In this document: positions 1-5,890 of the stretch, piece after piece
Layout: each line of letters begins with the position of its first letter
Position numbering within the stretch: position 1 is the stretch's first letter
Assembly (NCBI GenBank): GCA_017610225.1
Contig: JAFCCM010000027.1
Coordinates: 1-25,087, forward strand
Direction: 5' to 3'
Length of the DNA: 25,087 bases
Source of the DNA: Candidatus Aenigmatarchaeota archaeon
Lineage (GTDB): Archaea > Aenigmatarchaeota > Aenigmatarchaeia > CG10238-14
Notes under the pieces: generated by a model
What the model was told of the DNA's origin: nothing
Database searches by the model: none
What the model saw: only the letters and a program-made list of their open reading frames with translations
Translations under genes and position numbers: made by a program

Positions 1-612
1 AAATTTACCTGCGTTCAAAAGAAAAGTTTCACCTAATTTATCAACACCTTTTGCTTCATGAATATGTGCAGACAGAGCAACAATCGGTTTTTTTTCTTCA
101 ATAAATTTTCTAACAACATGAGACCCAACATGAGCACCAGCGCGAATAATATCTATTCCTGTATTATGGGGTGGGTTATGTGTGATTTGAATTTTATATT
201 TAGCAGACAAAACTTGATTATAAGATTTTTCTAAACCTTGTTTTAGTTCTTCTTCTGTTGGTTCAAATGGAGTTGAAAACGGTGTTTTAGCACCACCAAA
301 TCCATAAAAACCATAATCACCAATTACTTTACCTTTACCATGAATGCTGATATCTTCTTTTTCCAAAATATCAAGAATATCTTTTATATCATTATTTCCA
401 GGAATAGCAAGAATTGGTTTTCCTAACGATTTTAATTCTTCAATTAATATGTTAGTAATATCTTTTTGTGTAAAACCTTTTGGTGTATTAAGATCAGTAA
501 AATCTCCCATATAAACAACAACATCAATATTAAATTTTTCTAGTTTCTCAAGATAACTAATCATATTTTCAATATCCCCATGATTATCTCCTATTACTAA
601 CAAATTCATCAT
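1..612 (-). CDS. Calcineurin-like metallophosphoesterase, truncated by the window edge
   Basis: The reading frame is open from an ATG at 612 to base 1, giving 204 visible codons with no stop, so the C-terminus lies outside the window. The binuclear-metal phosphoesterase motifs appear in order: GDNHGD near residues 8-13, GDFTD near 36-40, GNND, a His in ITHNPPH, and SAHIHEA. This is the MJ0936/YfcE-like small archaeal type, which hydrolyses phosphoesters; the substrate cannot be told from sequence. Two ATGs lie in tandem (612 and 609) and either could start. The gene begins 7 bases after the hjc stop on the same strand, so the two probably share a transcript. The family is clear, the specific role is not. 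Confidence 0.85.
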   Translation of the reverse strand, partial: MMNLLVIGDNHGDIENMISYLEKLEKFNIDVVVYMGDFTDLNTPKGFTQKDITNILIEELKSLGKPILAIPGNNDIKDILDILEKEDISIHGKGKVIGDYGFYGFGGAKTPFSTPFEPTEEELKQGLEKSYNQVLSAKYKIQITHNPPHNTGIDIIRAGAHVGSHVVRKFIEEKKPIVALSAHIHEAKGVDKLGETFLLNAGKF

Positions 613-619
613 CAACAAC

Positions 620-991
620 TCATACATTAATTATAAACATAAGATCCTTAAAATTAATACCATCTTTGTTAATATTAGTTTTTGGTATATCTTTTACACC
701 AAGAAATTTCCATCCATTTCCACCAGTTTGTTTCCATGCTAAAAACCCCATCCCCCCAGACGTTTCACACCATTCTTTAAAATTTTTATATTCTTCTTTT
801 TTAAGAGTTGGTGTAGTTTTCCATGCCTTACATTCAAACGCTAATATTCTACCTTTTTTTATTGCAACTAAGTCTGGGGTGGATATTAAACCACCAGAAC
901 CAGCCGCGCGTATAACAGCATAACCCAATTCTTTTAACTTTTTACTTAATTCCCTTTCCGCTTGCGCTCCTTTAACATATCTTTTAATCAT
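620..991 (-). CDS. hjc: Holliday junction resolvase Hjc
   Basis: This 123-residue protein matches the usual size of archaeal Hjc, the dimeric structure-specific endonuclease that cuts four-way DNA junctions during recombination and fork repair. The N-terminus has the Hjc signature KGAQAERELSKKL, placing catalytic Glu at E12 and Arg at R13. R28 sits in VIRAAGSGG, and the PD-(D/E)XK nuclease core is D40 in TPDLVA and E53/K55 in FECKAWK. The strand between G33 and P39 is slightly longer than in Pyrococcus Hjc. It is divergent from the CBS gene across about 60 bp and is followed closely by the phosphoesterase. A second recombination enzyme, Hel308, is encoded at 10359-12539. Confidence 0.95.
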   Translation of the reverse strand: MIKRYVKGAQAERELSKKLKELGYAVIRAAGSGGLISTPDLVAIKKGRILAFECKAWKTTPTLKKEEYKNFKEWCETSGGMGFLAWKQTGGNGWKFLGVKDIPKTNINKDGINFKDLMFIINV

Positions 992-1050
992 TATTTAACA
1001 ACCTAGTAATTATTTTAAATCTATTTACATAAATTAAATTAGGGATATTA

Positions 1051-1584
1051 ATGGAAACTGGTATTAAAATTAAAAATATAATGACAAAAAGAATTGTAAC
1101 TGCAGATTGTTCTGACACAGTCCAAAAAATATCTAAAAAAATGGCAAAACAACGAGTTGGTTCAATAATTGTTACTAAAAAAAATAAACCAATCGGAATA
1201 ATAACAGAAACTGATATTAACAAAAGAGTAGTTGCTCTTGCAAAAAACCCAAAGAAACTTAAAGCAAAAGACATTATGAGCTCTCCAATTATTCATGTAA
1301 ACCCAGAAGATGATGTTTCTAGTGTTGTTTATAAAATGAAAAAATTTAAAATAAGACGTTTTCCAGTAGTGAAAGGAGGTAAAATAGTTGGAATCCTTAC
1401 AAATACAGATATAGCTAGAGTTTCACCAGAAATGATAGATGTCCTGAACTTAAGGCTGAAAATGAGGATGCAACTACCTACTTTAGAGAAAGGAACAACA
1501 AGTGGTATGTGTGAAATATGCGAAAACTACTCTGAAAGTCTAATATTTGTCAATAACAGATGGGTTTGTGAAAATTGTAGATAA
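1051..1584 (+). CDS. Tandem CBS-domain protein with C-terminal zinc ribbon
   Basis: Two CBS domains (about residues 8-62 and 72-126) form one Bateman module. Each begins with the typical 'xxIMT/S' segment (KNIMTKRIVT, KDIMSSPIIHV) and ends with GI(I/L)T.TDI. A short C-terminal zinc ribbon follows, with C154-x2-C157 and C173-x2-C176. CBS pairs usually bind adenine nucleotides such as AMP, ATP or SAM, so this is likely a ligand-sensing regulator. The ribbon could contact nucleic acid or protein, but no partner is encoded next to it. The ATG at 1051 has an AT-rich TATA-like stretch about 26 bp upstream and no strong Shine-Dalgarno, consistent with leaderless initiation. The target is unknown. 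Confidence 0.9.
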   Translation: METGIKIKNIMTKRIVTADCSDTVQKISKKMAKQRVGSIIVTKKNKPIGIITETDINKRVVALAKNPKKLKAKDIMSSPIIHVNPEDDVSSVVYKMKKFKIRRFPVVKGGKIVGILTNTDIARVSPEMIDVLNLRLKMRMQLPTLEKGTTSGMCEICENYSESLIFVNNRWVCENCR

Positions 1585-1591
1585 CAGAACA

Positions 1592-1599
1592 TTTAAATA
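1592..1599 (+). promoter_or_regulatory. TATA box upstream of dnaG
   Basis: TTTAAATA lies just after the CBS gene stop. Archaeal spacing predicts transcription start near 1620-1625, which leaves an unusually long leader of about 150 nt before the dnaG ATG at 1777. Most other genes in this window look leaderless. Confidence 0.55.
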
Positions 1600-1628
1600 G
1601 GTTTTCATTAAATATAATTATTGATTTC

Positions 1629-1886
1629 ATGTTCATTTTTCATGGTTTTGAAGAATTGGTAGAGAATTTGTTAGATTTTTCGACATCTATTAAAAGAAAA
1701 GAAAACGACTCAATGCCGAAAGGTGAAGTTCTGAAATCTAAACTAAATGAATTAAAAATAAAGGAGGATGTTCATTATGGGAAAATTAGCGCAATCAACT
1801 GTAAAGTATCTGATAGAGGCAGAATTTTCTGCAGACGGTGTAATAGAAAAACCAGATGTTATTGGAGCAGTCTTTGGTCAAACTGA
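1629..1886 (+). CDS. Possible short upstream ORF overlapping dnaG (uncertain)
   Basis: An ATG at 1629 sits about 33 bp after the TATA box, where a leaderless or near-leaderless start would be expected. The frame stays open for 85 codons and overlaps dnaG by 110 nt. The first 46 or so residues look protein-like (HGFEELVENLLDF, then a Lys/Glu-rich helix). The remainder is only an out-of-frame reading of dnaG. It may be a real small ORF, a regulatory upstream ORF, or chance in an untranslated leader. No family is recognised. Confidence 0.2.
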   Translation: MFIFHGFEELVENLLDFSTSIKRKENDSMPKGEVLKSKLNELKIKEDVHYGKISAINCKVSDRGRIFCRRCNRKTRCYWSSLWSN

Positions 1887-2955
1887 AGGGTTGCTTGGAC
1901 AGGATTTGGATTTAAGAGAATTACAAAAAACTGGAAGGATTGGAAGAATTGAAGTTGAATTAATAGGAAATAAAGGAAAAACAAGGGGAAAAATATCAAT
2001 ACCTTCTAGTTTGGATAGTTCTGAAACAGCATTAATAGCAGCAGCGATTGAAACGATTGAGAGAATAGGTCCCTGTGATTCTTATATAAAATTAATTTCT
2101 GTTAAGGACATAAGGGCTGTTAAACGTGAATATGTTATTGACAGAGCGAAAAGAATTCTTAGGAGATTAATAGATGACGAAATACCAACAACAGTTGAAT
2201 TAACAGAGAAAATAAAAGAGTCAGTTAGAACAGCTGAAATAAGATCTTATAAGGGTTTACCAGCAGGACCAGATTTGTTAATATCAGATGAAATAATAAT
2301 TGTTGAAGGTAGAGCAGATGTTATAACTCTTCTGAAAAATGGTGTAAAAAATACAGTTGGTATGGGTGGTGCAACAATACCACACACGATAGTAGATTTA
2401 TGTGAAGAAAAAGTAACAACAGTTTTTTTAGATGGTGACAGGGGTGGTGATTTGATATTGAAAGAACTCTTACAACAGACAACAATTGATTTTGTTGCTA
2501 GAGCCCCAGAAGGAAAAGAAGTAGAAGAACTGACAAAAAAAGAATTATTTAAGGCTTTGAGAGAGAAAACACCATTAAAAAAAATAACAGTACCAAAAAT
2601 AAGGGAGAAAATACCATCAAAAAAAATGACAATACAAAAAACAAAGAAAGGTATAGATGAGAAGACAAAGACGAAACTTAACGATATTCTAGAAAAGATG
2701 GTTGGCACAAGAGCAGCATATATATTTGATGAAAATATGAAACTTAAAGATAAGATACCATTAAAACAATTCAAAGAAGATAATAAGAAAATCAAGGATT
2801 CGGAAATAATTGTAGTTGATGGGAAAATAAATGAAGATTTAGTCACTACAGCAGAAACATGTGGTGTTAAATATTTAATTGGAAATAAGGTAGACAAAGA
2901 ATATAAAACAGGATTATTGAAGGTATATGCGAAAAGTGATCTTGTCATTGAATAG
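1777..2955 (+). CDS. dnaG: Archaeal DnaG-like primase / exosome-associated TOPRIM protein
   Basis: The protein has 392 residues. The conserved N-terminal domain starts MGKLAQSTVKYLI and contains GAVFGQTEGLLG. A TOPRIM domain spans about 171-245, with E177 in VEGRADV and D219/D221 in LDGDRGGD as metal ligands. The C-terminal third is Lys-rich and low in complexity, with a near-repeat (KKITVPKIREKIP, KKMTIQKTKKGI) before a final alpha/beta segment. Archaeal DnaG can make short RNA primers in vitro and is also a subunit of the RNA exosome. I chose ATG 1777 because AAGGAGG at 1761-1767 is optimally spaced for it; the in-frame ATG at 1768 directly abuts that Shine-Dalgarno. Its 3' end overlaps the convergent OB-fold gene by 11 nt. 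Confidence 0.93.
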   Translation: MGKLAQSTVKYLIEAEFSADGVIEKPDVIGAVFGQTEGLLGQDLDLRELQKTGRIGRIEVELIGNKGKTRGKISIPSSLDSSETALIAAAIETIERIGPCDSYIKLISVKDIRAVKREYVIDRAKRILRRLIDDEIPTTVELTEKIKESVRTAEIRSYKGLPAGPDLLISDEIIIVEGRADVITLLKNGVKNTVGMGGATIPHTIVDLCEEKVTTVFLDGDRGGDLILKELLQQTTIDFVARAPEGKEVEELTKKELFKALREKTPLKKITVPKIREKIPSKKMTIQKTKKGIDEKTKTKLNDILEKMVGTRAAYIFDENMKLKDKIPLKQFKEDNKKIKDSEIIVVDGKINEDLVTTAETCGVKYLIGNKVDKEYKTGLLKVYAKSDLVIE

Positions 2956-3292
2956 AATTTATTATTATTTCCATTTTTCCTTTATATTTTTCTGGTTTTC
3001 CTATTATTTCAATTTTTTCTCCTGATTTAATATTATCTAAATTTTTTATAGAATTTTTAAATATTATTGCATCTATTGTTCCACTATCATCTTTAATTTT
3101 TAGAAATGTTGTTCCTGATTTTGATGTTGAGACTTCTGTTATTTTCCCAACTATTTTTACATAATTATATTTTTCAGAGATGTCTTTTATTTTAATTTCT
3201 TTTGGATGAATGGCTTTTGATGAAACGAACATTATAATTATACCTGCAACTACAGATACTAAACAAATTTTAATTAAAAGACTTTCCTTCAT
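2945..3292 (-). CDS. Membrane-anchored OB-fold protein
   Basis: This 115-residue protein has one hydrophobic segment (about residues 5-24, LLIKICLVSVVAGIIIMFV) that could be a signal anchor. A compact OB-fold follows (about 35-115), seen in KIVGKITEVS, GTTFLKIKDDSGTIDAIIF and KIEIIGKPEKYKGKMEIII. The pattern resembles the small OB domains of the ExoVII-large-subunit/tRNA_anti type, which often bind single-stranded nucleic acid. With an N-terminal membrane segment the OB domain may instead face outside the cell. It overlaps the 3' end of the upstream thpR-like gene by 23 nt and is probably translationally coupled to it. Function is unknown beyond the fold. Confidence 0.75.
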   Translation of the reverse strand: MKESLLIKICLVSVVAGIIIMFVSSKAIHPKEIKIKDISEKYNYVKIVGKITEVSTSKSGTTFLKIKDDSGTIDAIIFKNSIKNLDNIKSGEKIEIIGKPEKYKGKMEIIINSIQ

Positions 3293-3830
3293 TTTTATTC
3301 AACCTGATTTTATATATATTTTCATATTTCGGACCATGTTTTGTTAACACACTTTTCACCAGTGATATATTTTTCACGTGAAATGAACCTAGTTTGACGT
3401 TACGATTTTTTTCTATGAAATTTTTAATAGTTGTTTTATTTGGAATATTCTTAACACGACATAATGTTATTTTAGATTCTTCAAAAAAACTCCCTTTAAG
3501 ATTCCTTCCAACAATTTTAATTAGATTTTTCATTTCCTCATTATTCACTTTAACTCCGATGACTCTAATGTGCCTCTCATTTGGTATTAATTTTAATCCC
3601 CCTAAATTCACGTGAAATTCATTTATGTTTTTCAAAGAATCTTTCAGTTTCACTTTAAGACTATTTATTTCATTTTCATTCACATTACCAAGAAACGTTA
3701 TAGTAATGTGAATATTTTCTTCTCCAATATACTTGGCTTTGATATTGGTTTGTTTTAGATCGTCCTGTAGTTTAAGAATATTTTGTGTTATCTCCTTTGG
3801 TAACCATATACAAACAAATAAACGAAACAT
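3270..3830 (-). CDS. thpR: ThpR/LigT-like 2H phosphoesterase with altered second motif
   Basis: The 186 residues match the length and layout of the RNA 2',3'-cyclic phosphodiesterase (2'-5' RNA ligase) family: MFRLFVCIWLP at the start, first HxTx motif H41-I-T-I in NIHITITFLG, central GLKLIPNERHIRVIGVKV, and the C-terminal SVLTKHGPKYENIYKI. The family needs two HxTx motifs. The second, normally PHITLARV, reads ESKITLCRVK here, so Lys120 replaces the catalytic His. The protein may be catalytically dead or a binding protein. The ATG at 3830 lies about 26 bp from a TATA-like ATATAAAT on the opposite strand (3853-3860), suggesting a leaderless mRNA. It shares a divergent promoter region with the AAA ATPase. 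The symbol reflects family, not proven activity. Confidence 0.85.
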   Translation of the reverse strand: MFRLFVCIWLPKEITQNILKLQDDLKQTNIKAKYIGEENIHITITFLGNVNENEINSLKVKLKDSLKNINEFHVNLGGLKLIPNERHIRVIGVKVNNEEMKNLIKIVGRNLKGSFFEESKITLCRVKNIPNKTTIKNFIEKNRNVKLGSFHVKNISLVKSVLTKHGPKYENIYKIRLNKNEGKSFN

Positions 3831-3845
3831 AAAACATCTTTATTT

Positions 3846-3853
3846 TTTCACGA
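3846..3853 (-). promoter_or_regulatory. TCGTGAAA box beside the thpR TATA element
   Basis: Read on the minus strand, TCGTGAAA abuts the downstream edge of the thpR TATA box and ends 15 nt before the start codon. The same octamer occupies the equivalent place in the divergent ATPase promoter (3929-3936). A repressor bound here would cover the transcription start. Confidence 0.45.
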
Positions 3854-3861
3854 TATAAATC

Positions 3862-3897
3862 TAACTTCACATAGTTAAAAAATTAAACGTGAAGTTA
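3862..3897. promoter_or_regulatory. Inverted repeat, candidate operator between divergent genes
   Basis: TAACTTCAC (3862-3870) and its exact complement GTGAAGTTA (3889-3897) are separated by 18 AT-rich bases. The repeat sits between the two outward-facing TATA boxes of the thpR-like gene and the AAA ATPase. The core TTCAC/GTGAA is shared with the promoter-proximal boxes, which suggests one DNA-binding protein recognises all of them. The regulator is not identified. Confidence 0.5.
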
Positions 3898-3928
3898 AAA
3901 TATATCATTCACATAAACTATTTATCTT

Positions 3929-3936
3929 TCGTGAAA
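3929..3936 (+). promoter_or_regulatory. TCGTGAAA box beside the ATPase TATA element
   Basis: TCGTGAAA lies directly after the TATA-like AACTATTTATC (3916-3926) and ends 12 nt before ATG 3949. It mirrors the box at 3846-3853 in the opposite promoter, and the arrangement suggests shared control of both genes. Confidence 0.45.
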
Positions 3937-3948
3937 CATAAATGAAGT

Positions 3949-5034
3949 ATGAATAAAAATTATGAATATTATACCAATTTTAATTGGTTTCAGAATCCAT
4001 TCACGTTAAAAATTTCACCACAGTTAATGGTTGGATATTCTTCACAAACAAACACGTTACTTTCACACATTTTCAATTCACACAAAATTGCTTTAGTTAT
4101 TGGTCACACTGGTTCTGGGAAAACGACTATGTTAACATGGGTCAATGATTTCATAAATAATAGTAACGAATCCTTTCAATCATATTATATTCCAAAATCC
4201 CCAAGATCAAAAGAAGATTTAATTTTACTATTTAAGTTTTTATTTGGTTTTAACATCGTTGATAATTTTAGATTTAAAAATCTTAGTACACAGAACCTTT
4301 CCAGATTTTTAGTCAAGAAAACAATGAGAAAAAAAACAGTTCTTTTAATTGATGAGGCACATGAATCTTCTATTGAAGTTTTAGAGTGGTTGAGAACATT
4401 GACTGATATGATTCCAAATTTACTTGTAGTTTTTGCTGGACTTCCAGTTTTTGAGAAGAAAATGGAGACAGAACTTCCTACATTGGCTATGCGTATAACA
4501 ACGAAAGTTAATTTAGAATCTCTTAATTTTGTTGAAACTGAATCTTTGGTAAGAAAGAGGATAGAGGATGCAGGGGGTAAAGGATTAGAACCATTTACTT
4601 CTGATTCTATGAAAAGAGTTTTTGAAATTTCTGGTGGATTCCCACGTGAAGTAATAAAATTATGTGACAAATTAATAGAACAGTCAAGTAAAGAAAATAT
4701 ATCTACAGTCAATGAAACTTTTGTTAATCAGGTTTTTAGTTCTTCAAAGAAAACACAAAAAATAATTCAAACTCGTGAAGACACTAAAATTTTAATTTCA
4801 GAAAAACAAAGAACTATTTTAGAAATCCTTGACAAAAAACCAAAACTTTCACCATCTGAAATTGTTGAAAGTTTGGAACAGAGTTCGTATAAGAATAAAA
4901 ATAATGCAATACGGTCTGTTAATAATATCTTAAGAAGGCTAATGAGAGACGAATTAATAATAAGACAAAAGATGGGAAGTAGATATGTTTATTCACTTTC
5001 TGGAAAAGCCAAAAGTATTTTCGCAGATGCATAG
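3949..5034 (+). CDS. ExeA-like AAA ATPase with C-terminal winged helix
   Basis: The 361-residue protein opens with NWFQNPFTLKISPQLMVGY, the lead-in typical of ExeA/TniB-like AAA ATPases. Walker A is GHTGSGKTT (52-60) and Walker B LLIDEAHE (132-139). A sensor-like VVFAGLP follows, then a lid region with SGGFPREVIKLCD. The last 70 or so residues look like a winged helix (KQRTILEILDKKPKLSPSEI, then RLMRDELIIRQ and a basic wing). It is a probable ATP-dependent DNA-associated switch. It is not a canonical Orc1/Cdc6, and no secretion or transposition partner is adjacent. It has its own promoter and is probably leaderless. The TTCACG motif around it hints at autoregulation, which is inference. Confidence 0.8.
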   Translation: MNKNYEYYTNFNWFQNPFTLKISPQLMVGYSSQTNTLLSHIFNSHKIALVIGHTGSGKTTMLTWVNDFINNSNESFQSYYIPKSPRSKEDLILLFKFLFGFNIVDNFRFKNLSTQNLSRFLVKKTMRKKTVLLIDEAHESSIEVLEWLRTLTDMIPNLLVVFAGLPVFEKKMETELPTLAMRITTKVNLESLNFVETESLVRKRIEDAGGKGLEPFTSDSMKRVFEISGGFPREVIKLCDKLIEQSSKENISTVNETFVNQVFSSSKKTQKIIQTREDTKILISEKQRTILEILDKKPKLSPSEIVESLEQSSYKNKNNAIRSVNNILRRLMRDELIIRQKMGSRYVYSLSGKAKSIFADA

Positions 5035-5064
5035 TTTTATACTAATATAAACAAATTATTTTTC

Positions 5065-5622
5065 ATGAAGATTATATGTGTTGTTGGTATGCATTCTTCT
5101 GGTAAGACCATTGTTTCTGATAAGGCTAAACAACTTGGCATTTTCACGTTAACTTTCGATGATATTGTACGTGAAGAAATGCAAGTGAAAGGAATAATTT
5201 ATACAAGAAATAATAAAAGAAAAATGTCTGAATGGTTTTATAAAAATCGTAGAGAAATGATGAGAAGGATTGTTGATAAAATTACACGATCAAACAATCC
5301 AGATAAAATAGTTATTGAAGGACTTATGTCACCAAAACAGATACAAGACCTTAAAGATAGATTAGATAAAGAAGAACTTTCTATCCTAGCAATTCACTCA
5401 TCACCAGAGATTAGATTTGAAAGAAGAAATCAAAATATTGACTATCATATGTTAGATCACAAAAACATTCAAGAAACTGATAATATAGGGATTGAAATGG
5501 GTTTACCTGAAGTTATAGCAATGGCAGATCATATGATAATTAATGATGGGAATTTATTAGAATTTAGAAAAACAGTTAAACATAAATTAATTGAACTTCT
5601 TAATATTGATGTAAAGAGGTGA
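5065..5622 (+). CDS. UPF0200-type P-loop nucleotide kinase
   Basis: The 185-residue P-loop protein has Walker A GMHSSGKT (8-15) and the substrate-side segment FDDIVREEM. IVIEGLMSPKQIQDLKDRL matches the 'IDGIRS..E' element of the archaeal UPF0200/dephospho-CoA-kinase-like family, and HSSPEIRFERR matches its lid region. The family resembles adenylate and dephospho-CoA kinases and its substrate is not settled. TTTTATAC at 5035-5042 lies about 26 bp before ATG 5065 with no Shine-Dalgarno, so the mRNA is probably leaderless. The PRC-barrel gene follows after 4 nt and is very likely co-transcribed. Confidence 0.8.
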   Translation: MKIICVVGMHSSGKTIVSDKAKQLGIFTLTFDDIVREEMQVKGIIYTRNNKRKMSEWFYKNRREMMRRIVDKITRSNNPDKIVIEGLMSPKQIQDLKDRLDKEELSILAIHSSPEIRFERRNQNIDYHMLDHKNIQETDNIGIEMGLPEVIAMADHMIINDGNLLEFRKTVKHKLIELLNIDVKR

Positions 5623-5626
5623 AGTA

Positions 5627-5890
5627 ATGGTTGAAAATAGGGTAAGAGCAAGGAATGTTGTTGGAAAAGTAGTTATTAGTGAAGAGACAGGAAAAAAATA
5701 TGGTATAGTAGGTAATGTTGACTTTATCACTGAAAGTGGGGAACTTTTGAATATAGTTGTTGATGGTGCAACTAAATCATTGACTGACTTGAATCTAAAG
5801 ACAGATGAGAAAGGAAGAATTTTGGTTCCATTTAGTGCAGTAAAGTCAATTGGGGATTTTGTCATAGTTAGTGAAAATGAACTGATTTAA
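5627..5890 (+). CDS. PRC-barrel domain protein
   Basis: At 87 residues this is a single PRC barrel: RARNVVGKVVISEETGKKYGIVGNVDF, then ELLNIVVDG, then ILVPFSAVKSIGDFVIV. The family occurs in photosynthetic reaction centre H subunits, RimM and many small archaeal proteins, usually as a protein-interaction module tied to RNA metabolism or division. ATG 5627 has the Shine-Dalgarno GAGGTGA, which overlaps the stop of the upstream kinase, so the pair is translationally linked. Its stop overlaps that of convergent tsaD by 4 nt. A second, different PRC-barrel protein is encoded at 21804-22079. The role is unknown. Confidence 0.85.
   Translation: MVENRVRARNVVGKVVISEETGKKYGIVGNVDFITESGELLNIVVDGATKSLTDLNLKTDEKGRILVPFSAVKSIGDFVIVSENELI

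Larger units (their letters stand above)
3372..5175. repeat. Cluster of TTCACG/CGTGAA hexamers
   Basis: By eye I count 12 hexamer occurrences (both orientations) in about 1.8 kb, including two full palindromes TTCACGTGAA (3373-3382 and 3607-3616; the first extends to TTTCACGTGAAA). Others are near 3847, 3888, 3930, 4000, 4645, 4775, 5143 and 5170. Roughly seven more are scattered over the other 23 kb. From base composition I would expect less than one in this interval. They occur in coding and non-coding DNA on both strands. They could be binding sites for one protein; part of the signal may be Arg-Glu codon pairs in the ATPase and kinase genes. Confidence 0.5.

Noticed and set aside
1768..1776. 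ATG at 1768 as the dnaG start
   Set aside because: It directly abuts the AAGGAGG Shine-Dalgarno; ATG 1777 is correctly spaced and matches the conserved MGKLAQST start.
2247..2948. 233-codon open frame on the minus strand within dnaG
   Set aside because: It is antisense to a well-supported primase, is rich in Ser/Phe/Ile as expected for the reverse of Lys/Glu-rich coding DNA, and has no recognisable domain.
4185..4712. Open frame antisense to the AAA ATPase
   Set aside because: It is a shadow of the ATPase coding frame. It shows no motif of its own.
3949..5034. Orc1/Cdc6 origin-binding protein
   Set aside because: The N-terminal segment and Walker motif context fit the ExeA-like family better, and the Orc1/Cdc6 signatures are not evident despite a winged-helix tail.
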